A DNA stretch of 64,000 nt from Euglena gracilis (Eukaryota > Euglenida > Euglenophyceae > Euglenales), in the NCBI GenBank assembly GCA_039621445.1, contig CP154954.1:16014140-16078139 (forward strand). Direction: 5' to 3'. The notes beneath the pieces are model-generated. The model saw only the letters and a list, made by a program, of their open reading frames with translations, searched no databases and had not been told where the DNA came from. Shown one piece after another: positions 1 through 10,287 of the stretch; position 1 is the stretch's first letter, and every line of letters starts with the position of its first letter. A program made the translations under genes and the position numbers.

Positions 1-1117
1 ATAGATGTTAAGATTAAAATTATTGACCAATAAATAATTTGGTTTTCTATATTCTCAGAGAAAGGGCGGGCTTCAGCTTCTTTTCCGCATTTGCATTCAT
101 TTCACAGATTCATGAGCTGCAAAATGGGCTGACTGTTGCCAGGCTTAAATCCAAAACGCAAAGCCATTTGTTTCTTGCCAGCTGACACACCCCGTATCAA
201 CTGCATTTTTCCCATTCCCAAAATGCCATTTTCTTTGTGGTTCAGTGCACATGACATGGCGTGTCCATGACACCCCCCCCCCCGTGTCAACCGCACTTTC
301 CCCATATTTTGGCGTGTCAGGACGGGGGGGGGTAGGAGGGTGGTGTGGAATGGGTTCACCCAGTTAGTCTAACGTTTATGGTAGGGTTTAGGTTTGGTGT
401 CACCCTCCCCTCAAATGAACCCCCCCAATATAAACCACCTGGGGGCTTTGTTTGGTGACCAAGTATGACCCCCATGCCGATAAGCATCGCAGAAGCGGCA
501 CAAGACAGGAAAAACCCCCAAAATGCATTGTTTTTTTTCGACAGTTTTTCACGTCCTTTTTGTGGATGTTTAGACGGAAAGTTTGATTGAACTACCCACG
601 AAAGGAACGATCGATGGAATGCCACTGATTGATGGTAATTAGTCAGCTTAGCCTCCCTGGTGCCCTTTGGACGGTATGTCCGCCATTTCTGAATTTGGAG
701 TGATCCAAGGTTTGCTCTACAACAAAGACGGAATACTGCTTTTCTAGTTTCCAGGAGAAGGTCCGAGAGGCACCCCGGAAGCACCAGGTTCCAGGCAGCT
801 GAGGTGGGTGTTTCTCCCAAGTATGTTATTCGATGTTTTCGGTCGCTGTTTCCAAAGGCCATGTTGCGTTCATCCACCCTGGTGATGAATCAGATTCCAA
901 ACATCAAATGTTTCTTAATTTTGATGTATCTTTTTTAATTTGTATATTAAGAATTCATTACCTGAATACCATCCAGCGCACAGACAACACAGGTGCAAGG
1001 GGTGCTGCACCCATGCACCGATGTGATGTGTCGGCACGAGATTCCCCATTTGTTTTGTCAGGTGTTGGTGCTCTAACAGGAAGAAATATCGACTGGTGGG
1101 CCGGGGGGGGGTCTAAT
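1..1117. other. Left flank, no gene seen
   Basis: This flank lies outside the long A duplication, since homology to the 54.6 kb copy begins near 1118. It holds two copies of a short palindromic motif (about 183-215 and 251-330, described separately), several C or G runs, and no ORF with a recognisable domain. The open frames here are short and lack third-position or motif support. Confidence 0.5.
183..330. repeat. GTGTCAA palindromic repeat, two adjacent copies
   Basis: A unit of about 80 bp contains GTGTCC-ATGACAC, a C run, GTGTCAACCGCAC, a short AT stretch and GGCGTGTCAGGAC. The GTGTC/GACAC arms can pair across the C run. A diverged copy at 183-215 (GACACACCCCGTATCAACTG) precedes the better one at 251-330. 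Related copies occur near 6275, 8030, 8283, 8580 and 18997 and in the duplicate A2. No target duplication was established, so a small non-autonomous palindromic element is an inference. Confidence 0.6.
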
Positions 1118-1875
1118 GGGGAACATCCGGGACCACATCCCAAAAAGGTCAAATTGTTTCTTCCAGCGCTTGGATTCAAAATGCTTTTCCCATTGACGAG
1201 ATTTTGTCAGGAAGTGCAAAGATTTTTTTGGACGATTTGAGCAAAAAAATTCATGTCCCAAGACAAAAAGTAATGTGGTGTCAATTTAACCAGGTCACTA
1301 TTTCGGGGGGGGTGTTCCCCACCCCCTGCTCCCCTTGAGTAGTGGAGGGCATGAACCCTGGACGGGATTTCAAGACCCCCAGGGAGGATTTTATTGGGAG
1401 CTTATACTTCGTCAACCCGCTTAGCTGTGCATGTGGCATTCAACACCTCCCCACCTTGCTGAGGCTGGGTTCCACTGGGGGCTCGGTTGGTTACCCAACC
1501 GCAAATTTAGTTCCCTTACTGTACACAGAGAAGCCAAACTATCGGGCGGGTGGAATCCCTGGGTGCGATATGGGTCAATGCGCAGATTTTACAAGAGGCG
1601 TCCGAAGGACATTCGCAGAAACGGTTTTCTGCACACTGGCTGCCTGCTCTTTGGGAAGGCTTCTGGATTGATTGATGGTTGTATGACCTGAGGAGGTGCG
1701 GCCGTCCCTGTCTTGTTCGTGCATTTTTTGAATTCTCTTCTTTTGTTGAGGGTTTGGGTTTGGGTTTGGTAACAATTCTTTCCCCTAGCAAAAAGGGGGC
1801 ATGGGGTGCCAGCCCGTTGGTTTCCCTGGAGACCAGAGATCTCAGGCCTAACCACCCCTGCTCTTCCCCTGACAG

Positions 1876-2019
1876 GGTTCTCCGGTTAGCCTCCGCCACC
1901 GGCCCCCCCCAAACCATATGGCCGTGCCGTTCAGCCTCATGCAGCAGCTCCCCGGTAAGTCCGACCTGTGGCTGCAGCTGCGGGGCTCCGAAGCTGCCCG
2001 AACCGCACCTAGGCCACAT
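1876..2019 (+). pseudogene. A-family exon alpha, A1 copy
   Basis: The block follows a pyrimidine-rich tract ending CCTGACAG and encodes a conserved stretch beginning MAVPFSLMQQLPGKSDLWLQ (ATG at 1918), continuing LRGSEAARTAPRPH to 2019. The homologous blocks at 45452-45593 and 55386-55529 differ from one another almost only at synonymous third codon positions. The frame upstream of the ATG (VLR...) is out of phase here because of C-run length, but in phase in the copies at 15671 and 45452. A1 alone has Ala-to-Val at the third residue. After 2019 the copies diverge at a possible donor (GGTACT). No similarity to a known family was recognised. It could be a decayed gene exon or part of a mobile-element ORF. 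Confidence 0.6.
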
Positions 2020-3098
2020 GATTATGGTACTACCCAAACCATGACGTTTCATCTCAACCGCCTCCCACCAGTTTTCTGTGCAAAAAGTCCATCTTTTTTG
2101 AGCAAAATTCCCAACAAATATCCCCTGTTCCAACGTTGTCCCTTCCATCCAACTGTTCGAATTGTTGTCCCTTACGTATCTGTTGGAGTATTTGAGCATT
2201 CCAGGCGTGAGGGCAAAAAAAATCCCAAAAAACCAAAATCGGGAAGGTTTCATTTTGATTTTTCTGGGATTCCCACATCTGGAATTTTCTCCCCAACCCG
2301 AATTCCGCCTGAATCGTCCTTTGGTTGGTTATTGGACCTGTATGGATTTCTGTCGGCCCAAAAGAGGGACGTCTGTGCGGGGGAGGGGGGGGGGTTATAA
2401 GTTGTGCCTCAGAGTTCTCCAGAAGGTCCTCATTATGCGCTCAGTTGTTGGTGATGGAAGGCACATAAAAATGGAAAATGGTTTTTTCTTTTCCTTCTTT
2501 TTTTTCTCCCTTCCTGGCGTCTGGCCTTTGGTCTTTTCATTTGAGGGTGCCCCCCAACTTCGCCCCCACACCCAGTCTTGTATCTAATGTTGACCAAGCG
2601 CATAGGGGGGGGTTGCTGGTTTTGCGATGATGTTTGCAGAGCAACTGCTGCATGGTTTTGGCACCAAAGGGGTTCCAGCCTCGCGACCCCCCCCCCCTGG
2701 CCCCATCATGAAGAGAATTTTAATTCTTGTTCAGCCCCTCCGAACGCCAGCTGGACTGCAATGTATTTTGCCTTCGAAGGTGCGCGCTTGGGTGAAAGAA
2801 GGGGTAAAACGGGTAAAAAATCGACTTCCTACTTCAGAATTTGAATCAAAAATCAATTTTTTGTGTATTTGCTGATTTTCAGGCCTTTTATTTTTTTTGA
2901 GGTGTCCAGTTCGAGCCCAAGTCGGGTCACGTTCCAACCAGCAGACCTTATTTCCGGGGGTTGATCCAGCGGCCTGTATGAACTTTTTCCAGCTCTCGAG
3001 CGGGACCCCCCCCTGGTGGGGTGGGAGACGCACTGTTTGGGATGCTTTCTGGAGGTTCGAATCCTGTGGTCTGCCCCCGCTCTCCATCTTGCAGGCTC

Positions 3099-3180
3099 AT
3101 CACACTCACCAAGTGGGAGGGGGCATTGCTGGCGTAAGTAGCAAGCGCGGGCACGCGACCGTCAGTGGAAACATTTGAAT
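3099..3180 (+). pseudogene. A-family exon beta remnant, A1 copy
   Basis: After a polypyrimidine tract ending TCTTGCAG (the AG is followed by GCTCATC), the frame reads LITLTKWEGALLA and then hits TAA. It aligns with LIILSSWQEALLA in the copy at 46138, where the frame stays open through ADKFARVDGP. A1 is therefore a broken copy of the beta exon. Downstream, about 3150-3200 retains weak nucleotide similarity to the rest of beta. The same state is seen in A2 near 56595-56680. Confidence 0.5.
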
Positions 3181-4833
3181 CACTTGCGCCAGTGCATTCA
3201 AATTGGAAGCGATTCCCCCAAATAAGACCAAGGTCTACGTTGGGTCCGTTGTTTTTAAACCCTGGGGGGGTGGGCTTATTTTTGGGAGTCAACTTTTTGT
3301 AATTTTTGTTTGAAAAACCATCCTGCGGAAGGTCCAAAATCAGGCCTAAAAAGGGACAATTTTTGGCCTCGAGCCAAAATTTTCCAAAATTTCCTCAAAA
3401 GGTGCCAATTTTGATGCATTCAAAAAGTGCAGAAAAGAAAATATGTCAAAGAAATGGTTGTCCACTTTGGGGAATTCTCACCGTTTTTGAGGGCGCTTCC
3501 GAAAATCCCGAGAGCAGGGTATTTTTTTTTGTTTGCTGAAAAGCTGCACCACGGGTGGATTTTTTCGGGGGCTAATTTTGGAGTGTCTTATTTTTTGAGA
3601 TTTTAGTTGCAATGTGCCCGAAGAAACTGAGAAAGCCAAGTCAGCTGTGGGCAGCCACAAACCTTGTGCTTGAAAGTTTGTTTACTTTTTGGGAAAAAGG
3701 CACTTCTTCAAATTTTGAATGCAAAATAGGCGAAAAGTTTGACCTATCACAGGGTGTTCCTGGTCCTTGTGCCGTCCACGCTTCCGGTCATGGATCCCTC
3801 AAGACATCATTGCAACTGACTTTCAAATGACAAAAGGTGAGGGTGCTTCAGCTGGCTGGCAGGACCCACTGATTCTGAAGCCAACAAATGGGTTGGTTCT
3901 TCTGAGCTGCTGCAGCCAAAAGTGAGGGGCTGCGGCAGGGCAGAACGGGAATCGGCCGAACAGCCAGGGTGGTGGGTGGGGGGGGGTCGACCACCCCCCC
4001 CAACCCCCTGCATGGGTGGGGGGGGGTCGTTCCCCCCCACCTCTTCCCGTATTTCCGGGAGCACCAGTTTTTGGACCCGAAAAAGATTTTCCGGCGCCGG
4101 GCGTTTTTTTTTGACCCATTTTGGGACCCATATAGGGGGTCCCCCCCAAAACCCCCCAAAACCCCATTTTTTCACACCTTCCAAAAATTCAACATTTTCT
4201 CAAAAATGTTGATTTTGAGAGGTTTTTGAAGCAAAAAATGCCTTCGAAAGTCCAAAAAATTTCAACGAGAAAAAATGTCAGTAAAATTTGACTGTGCCAA
4301 AATTTGTCCACTTTTTTTGACCTTCGTTTTTTTCACCCCCCTCCTAAAAACTACCAATTTTTAACCCTGAAAATTTTGAGATTTTTTTGTGAAAAAATGT
4401 GGGTTTCCATCAAAAAATCATGTGTTTTGGGTTCATTTTTCAAAAAAAATTCAAAGATTTTTCCGGCCAATATCCCCGTTTTCCTGAAATCGGTGAAAAT
4501 GCTGTGGTGGGTGGGGGGGTCGACCCCCCCCCACCAGGCCTTCCCGTTCTGCCCTGGGCTGCGGAGAAGCAAGCGTCCCCCCCCCTCTTCTAAAACACTT
4601 TCGGTGCTTGCCTGAAACTGCTTTTTGCAAAGAAATTCAGGTATGTCTTTTTGCTGCACGCCGGGTCCGAATGATCGCACCGTTGTTTCGTTGGTGTGGG
4701 TGTCCCCTCCATGAAACCAAAGGGGGTTTCTGGACCCCCCACACTCGTGCGTTGGCCACCCGCTTAGGGACGAAAGACGGCTTTTTGTTGGCAGGGAGTT
4801 GGATTCTGTGTCTTTCAGAGGGCAGCGTGGTGC

Positions 4834-4945
4834 CCAGCACTGCACCCAAGTCCCGACCGATCCAAACAAAGAGGACCTCTTCCCCCTCGTCGTTTCCCCA
4901 ACTCCCCCTACGGCTTTCAGTCCTTTCCTCCATTCTGGACCTTGG
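4834..4945 (+). pseudogene. A-family block gamma, A1 copy
   Basis: The plus frame reads STAPKSRPIQT, then SPSSFPQLPLRL and SVLSS. Four copies exist in the window: here, 47044-47140, 53958-54060 and 58297-58410. In this frame many differences are silent (GCA/GCT/GCC for Ala, CCG/CCC for Pro, CTT/CTC for Leu), and others are conservative (Ile/Val). The block is Pro/Ser-rich and has no recognised domain. The opposite strand is also open over part of it, so the strand call rests on the codon-position pattern. Confidence 0.45.
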
Positions 4946-5560
4946 GGGGCCCGATATCAGCAGGCTAACTCGAAGTTTACATGGTCCGAGCCACAGGGGT
5001 GCAACTTGCATGTGGACTTGGCTTTTCTGAATCGGTTGACTACCAATCTCCCCACCCCCAGCTTAAGTCCATAGCCGCCAAAGTGGTTGAAATTACAAAA
5101 AAGAGGCCAAAAACAGCCAAAAATGGCCATATACCCCTTTCTTGTGGCCAGGGGGCCGAAAAAAAATGAGGGAATCCATTTCCACTGACCCCGGGTGAAA
5201 AAACAACAAGCCATCTATTCACACCGAACCCCTCTCCTCCGCTGCCGTCCCTCAAACATTTCAGAGACAACCAGGGCTTTGGCGCCACACCAGCCACGGA
5301 CAGTCTGCCGCGGCTCCGTCACGACGAATTAGTTTCTCCGAGGACTTTGGCGTGCTTGTCTGGATTCCTTTGGTACTTTCCACTTTCCACAAACGGACGG
5401 GGGTTTCGATGGCTTATCGAAATCTCTGTCATTTTAGGAATAGGGGTTAGAGTTGCAATTGTCGTTCAGAAGAGGGCCAAAGTTAAATTTGGCCAAATTG
5501 GCTCTAAATTTAGCTGAATTAGGCCTAATTTTTGTCGAATTTTAGTCTTAACGGGATGAA

Positions 5561-5640
5561 TCCTAACCCTAACCTTCCTAACCCTGACACTGACCCCATC
5601 CCGAACCAATAACCCAAAACCCCAACCCTAAACCTGGAGT
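5561..5640. repeat. Degenerate telomere-like CCCTAA stretch
   Basis: It contains CCTAACCCTAACC followed by imperfect CCCTAACCC, CCCCAACCC and CCCTAAACC units. Similar short TTAGGG/TTTGGG-type runs occur near 1749, 12890, 22205, 49436 and 50470. The arrays are short and imperfect, so this is an interstitial or chance G-rich repeat and not a chromosome end. Confidence 0.5.
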
Positions 5641-6274
5641 TGGGATGCCAGTAGGTATTGCACATTTGTCCTGGATCTCCAGTGGGGAGTTCAAAAACAC
5701 AGAGAATGTGGCTTCGGGCTCTCTTGTTGACGCAGGGACGGTCCGACCCTCCCCCTGCTTTTTCAAACCCCATCCCTGGGAGTGTGAAGCAGAGCACGTT
5801 CATACGGTCTGCAGCACACAGACAAGAGTATTCAGCACACAGTCAGCAGTCATAGATAGACAGTCATAGATAGTGACTGGCTGGTTTTCCGAAAGAGAGT
5901 GGCTGACTGGTTTTTAAAAAAGTGGAGTGACCCCCCTACCCCCCGGGGGTCGGTAAAAAATTGTGTGGTGGGTATCACAAGTTCACAATTTAAGAGTCGC
6001 AAAACCTGTTGTACAGAGAAAATCCTGTGAAATATTTCTGTGGTAGGAACCGCGTTCCCCTGGAAAGCATAGAATATGAAAGCATTCTTGCCGCCGTTCA
6101 GACAAGAGCGTCCGAACCACTTGCACCCTCCCCAAAGCCATTCTTGCTCAAAATGGACTTTGATTTTGTTTCAAGTTCACCGCGGTGCCAGGGAACCCAG
6201 AATCGGTGTGGTGAAAGCCTTTCCCGAAAATTCCAAGAGCTCTCGACTGGCCCATCCCTAAGGACCGTCCCCTT

Positions 6275-6325
6275 GTCTGACACAAGTGCCCTTGACACCC
6301 CCCCCCCCCCTGTGTCAACGCACAT
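6275..6325. repeat. GTGTCAA palindromic repeat
   Basis: GTCTGACACAAGTGCCCTTGACAC, a 12-13 base C run, then TGTGTCAACGCAC. It belongs to the same short palindromic family as 251-330. C-run length differs between A1 and A2, as expected for slippage. Confidence 0.5.
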
Positions 6326-6375
6326 TCCTGGAACATTTCTGTGCCTTGGGGGTTAGCAGCCTTGCTGCCTTCGGA

Positions 6376-6465
6376 GGACAGGACTGCCAGCTCCCTCCCC
6401 TCCCCAGAGCCGACACACCCTGGGGTGCTGGACTGCTGCCCGCCGCAATGGGCGCAGGGAATTTC
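6376..6465 (+). pseudogene. A-family block delta, A1 copy
   Basis: The frame reads LAAFGGQDCQLPPLP, then a short variable stretch, then GAGLLPAAM. The B1 copy at 47294-47410 reads AFGGQGCQLPARP and GAGLLPPAL in the same frame, with silent changes at Phe (TTC/TTT) and Gly (GGA/GGG). Similarity then weakens, resuming around the CATGTGGTCGGACATGGGG segment at about 6767. No domain was recognised. Confidence 0.4.
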
Positions 6466-6521
6466 TTAAGCTGGACCCCACCCTATCCCGGGGGGGGGGG
6501 GGCGTCCGGTTTAGCTGGCCG

Positions 6522-6522
<1 letters not shown>

Positions 6523-6556
<34 letters not shown>

Positions 6557-6557
6557 G
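6523..6557. repeat. CCAG tetranucleotide microsatellite
   Basis: About eight tandem CCAG/CAGC units lie between G-run-rich flanks. The array is also present in A2 near 59989-60020. Confidence 0.9.
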
Positions 6558-7308
6558 GTTACCACTCGACCCCCCTCTCCGGGGGGGGGGGAGTGGTAAT
6601 AAAGTAAAACAAAGTAATGAGGGGGTCCAGCCAGCATTTTTTTCCAGCCAGCCGTTTGGACCCCGCCAGAGGGGGTTCTCAAGAAATTCGCTGAATGGGC
6701 CCCCTCCGAGGGCACCCAGGCTGACTGCGCTGCGTTCCCATCGGCTCCACTCGCCCGATCCCTGCTTCATGTGGTCGGACATGGGGACATGCAAGGTTGC
6801 TTATTCCTGCCTCCCCTCCTGACTGCCTTTTTTTTGAACCCTCATCCCTTCTCTTGGCCTCTTTGTCTGGTTTCTTTTTGGGGGCATGGCCTTTGGATTT
6901 TTGTCCCAAATCTGGTGGTTTACCCTTTGTACCTGCCCAGGGAGAACCCCACCAAACCAGGCTTGTGCTTAGTCGGGTGCCTACCCCACGGGGGAGTGGG
7001 TGGGTGCTAGGGGCAGGCACCCCATGGCACCCGATCCGCCCCCCGCCCCCCCAGGGAGGGGTAGGGTTTTGGGGGGTGCCTGCCCATAGCAGGCAACCCC
7101 CCTCTGACCCCGGCGCCGAAGGCGCTGGGGGCCTGGGAAAGGCCATTTTCAATGAAGATTTTCTGGGCCCCCCGGACCCCTACCCCCCCCTGGGGGGTGT
7201 GCCTGCTAGGGGCAGGCACTCTATAGCACCCACCCACCCTCCCCCCCTGGTCGGTAAGCACAAGCATGCACCAAATACCTGTGGCATGACTGGGCGTAAG
7301 CACCAATT

Positions 7309-7466
7309 TGCTAGGCAACTGTATGGATGGGATTGGATCTCGGGCAGAGCACAGCATTGCTGTAGCTGCAACTGACGTGGTCCTCTCCCACGCACCCCTG
7401 TTGCATCACGTACGTGGCGGCCAGGCAGATGCTCTGAAAGATGGGGAACTGATGTCGCAGTGAGGG
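7309..7466 (+). pseudogene. A-family terminal exon epsilon, A1 copy
   Basis: Following TTTGCTAG, the plus frame reads GNCMDGIGSRAEHSI, then DVVLSHAPL, then RGGQADALKDGELMSQ and a TGA stop. The diverged copy at 47800-47931 reads SNCMGGTVSLAEPGI, DVPLSHALL and GGQADPLTDGQLMPR and ends at the same TGA. Sharing the stop and the frame across a strongly diverged pair suggests a real 3' coding exon. The minus strand is also open here, with fairly conservative changes, so the strand is not certain. No known family was recognised. Confidence 0.45.
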
Positions 7467-8029
7467 TCTGCCTGCCCCTGATCCCCCTCAGATGGGTCCC
7501 AGCCTGCCTCCCCCTGTGTCACCCGGAAGTAAGCCAGCCTACCATACGGTGCACAATCCGTACTCTTTTGAAGGTCCTTGGGCCATATACCGGAGGGTTT
7601 TCAAACTACTTGCAGAGTAACGGAGGCATTGTTAAAAGAAGGAATGTATTCATTTCCTGAATCACCATTTCAATCTGTGTTCCTTTAATTTACTGATTCA
7701 TAGGATTTTTGTCACCCAATGAATTGGGTTTTGTCTGCCAGAACTGCACATCCCTGTTACACATTGAGGACCACAGCACCTCCTCATGTCAAGGAAACTG
7801 CCTTTTTTTGTATCCCCGCCAGAATTAAGTGCCAATGGCTCTTCCTCGTTTCCCAACCGCCCAGGGACCCTAGCGATGGCCCTCAATACGTGGTCCAAGC
7901 GACCTCGTGATTGAGTCCAAGGACCGACAGCCCGCGCAATCATCTTCCTCTTGTGGAGGCCATGGTTGTTGGGTGATCAAACCGCAATGAGAAAAACATT
8001 ATCATGGTATCGTGCCGTTGAAACAGCGG

Positions 8030-8075
8030 TTGTTGAGACCCCCCCCCTGTCAAGGGCACTTTCCTTGAACACTTG
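8030..8075. repeat. Partial GTGTCAA-family copy
   Basis: A C run followed by TGTCAAGGGCAC and TTGAACACTTGGC, resembling one arm of the palindromic family at 8283 and 8580. Confidence 0.35.
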
Positions 8076-8282
8076 GCTTGTCTTGGACAAGAGGGGGAGG
8101 GTACCTGTTAAGTGCTGTATTTTTCACTGGTCCTTGAGGAGGGGGGTCCCACAATTATCAGCATTTTTACCAATTATTTGGAATCGTGTTTTTGCGTCCG
8201 AAAGCCTCCTGGCGCACCAGGTTCAAAGCTCTGGTCACTTGCAAAAAAAGTCGCACATCATCTTACATTCCCCCCCCCCTTG

Positions 8283-8340
8283 TCCTTGACACGCCTTGTC
8301 CATGACACCCCCCCCGTGTCAACCGCACTTTTCCCGTACC
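8283..8340. repeat. GTGTCAA palindromic repeat
   Basis: CCTTGACACGCCTTGTCCAT, then GACAC, a C run, GTGTCAACCGCAC and TTTTCCCGTAC. It is the same family as 251-330, with arms GTGTCAA/TTGACAC facing each other. Confidence 0.55.
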
Positions 8341-8579
8341 TAAAAAGAGTAAAGTATTTTTGACACACTTCACGTCTCTGGAGCTCGTCTCTGGAGCTAA
8401 TTGGTTGCCATTTTCTGTACAGAACCATGGCTTTGAACTTATCTTCTTTTGAGTTTGGTGATTTAGTGAGATATGAGCGCTCCAATGGAGTTATTGTTGA
8501 TGCTATGGTGATTGGGCCCTCAAACCGAGGCCTAGATTACCTGGCCATCATTTTGCTGCATGTTTTGTGGTACGGTTCC

Positions 8580-8660
8580 CATGACACGGCGTGTCCATGA
8601 CACACCCCCCGTGTCAACCGCACTTTCCCCGTATTTTGGCGTGTCAAGGACAAGGGGGGG
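8580..8660. repeat. GTGTCAA palindromic repeat, most complete copy
   Basis: CATGACACGGCGTGTCCATG, ACAC, a short C run, GTGTCAACCGCACTTTCCCC, GTATTTTGGCGTGTCAAGGA, CAAGG and a G run. The terminal C and G runs and the internal TTGACAC/GTGTCAA arms make it self-complementary overall. This copy defines the family best. Confidence 0.6.
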
Positions 8661-9749
8661 GGAATGTAGGCATCTATCGTGGCTTATTGTGCTTGGGAGT
8701 GGGGTGCACTTTCGCAAAAATTCATACCAGAGGTGGGAATTTGGGGTTGAAGAAAAGATTGGATGAGCAAAAAAAATGGCCTTAAAAAGGATGGGTGGTG
8801 TCGGCCAAAGTCGCAATCATATTCGGAGACCAGAACGCTCTGAAAAAAGGGGATAGAAAATTTTTTAAAAAAATGTGGAAGACAAGCTGTGTGGTTATCT
8901 CCAGCGTGCCCATAAATTCTCATACCCACGTCCACAGAGAATTTTCATCCCCTGAAAAAAGAAATGGGAAAAAAGAATGGCACCCCACACTCCACAGAAC
9001 CATGCTGAAGAACCTCAGAGTTGCGAGTACCGGTGGAGCACTTAGAACTGAGTAGCACCACCTCAAAATGAGGTCATGCCAAACCCCAGGGTTTACCCCC
9101 AGCTCCCTCGAAAGAAACCCATCAAGTCCCTACAAGCACATCAGCCTGCCAATTCTTGCTCGCGGTTAGAAAACACTCTGACTGCACAACATCCGACCTG
9201 CAACTGGTGCTCGTGCTCAATGGGGTTAAAATCAGGGCCTGTTTTTTTTTCTTTCAAGTGGAGTGTTCGCAGTGGATGGGGTCACCAATTTCACCAAGAT
9301 TTCACTTGTGAGAAAGCCAATAAAATACGCCCAAACGCGATACATTTCGGCAATTTTTATGTCTCTGTATCTGTATCTGTATCACTCGATGCCAAACCAT
9401 ATTTCTGCAATCCCGCAGCGGTGCAATCTGGATTAAGCAGTCGCAATTGCCCGACAAAGCACCAATCCACCAGGCGCAACTCTGAGATGGGATTTGGGCT
9501 GGTTCTGTGGAATGTGCGGGGCCATCATCGCACATACCCGGGAAAACGTCCCCTGTGCCAACCCTGAACCGCCTTCAAAGCAACCTTCCACCTACCTTGT
9601 AAACCAGGTGTTGTGCTGAGCTCTTCATGTGTCTGATGGTGCCATGCTGCAGCAGACGTTTGAGGCTTGTGGCAGCCAGGGCGGCCCAGCCCGGCCCCAG
9701 GGTTGTATGGGAAGCTCTGCAGACATGAGGAAGGTGATAGGGGGGAGTC

Positions 9750-9800
9750 GCCGAGCTCTTATCCCTTTATGGGTAAGAGCGAAGCTTACCCCTGGGGAAA
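9750..9800. repeat. Short stem-loop with related inverted copy at 52.19 kb
   Basis: GCTCTTATCCC, loop TTTAT, GGGTAAGAGC, then CGAAGCTTACCCC. A reverse-complemented relative at about 52195-52240 keeps the stem although its middle pairs differ (CCC/GGG versus CTCT/AGAG-type pairs). The A2 copy near 63450 has lost part of the right arm. Confidence 0.4.
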
Positions 9801-10287
9801 TGGGGGGGGGTTCGAACCGCCCCCACCCTCCCCCCCCGGGGCGGGGCCACCTCAGGAACCGGCGGATTATCACCATGATCCCAGCTCCGTTCCCGGAATT
9901 TTTTTTTCAGTCGCGACTGGATTTCTAGTTTCCAAATCACCTCCGTTTGACCCCCAACTCCCCGCCAGGCCCAAGTTATTCAGCCGCGAAGGGGTCCAAA
10001 CTGGGTAGGATTGGCCCGCCCCGCCCCCCCTTCCGACTCTGCCATTTCGCCAGGGTCCAAAAATGGGTCACCCGTCGGTCAAAAATTCGATTTTTCGAAA
10101 ATATCTCGAGAAAGCGTACATTATTTCCGGAAATGCGGTCTGACGAAATGTACCCCCGGAGGCCCTCCATCGCCCCCCCCCTTCACCGTTTTGGCCGCCG
10201 ACACGCCTGGCCCGTGTTCCGGCACGCTTTTGCGGCGGCCCAAAATGGCCATTTTGGGTGTTTTTTTTTGGGCCGTTTTTTTTGGTC

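Noticed and set aside
3046-3064. tRNA-like GGAGGTTCGAATCCTG (B-box-like) segment
   Set aside because: The would-be T stem has a mismatch, and no D-arm, anticodon arm or acceptor stem fits upstream. Older copies do not keep the motif.
5561-5640. Telomere
   Set aside because: There are only a few imperfect CCCTAA units inside a duplicated unit, with normal sequence on both sides.
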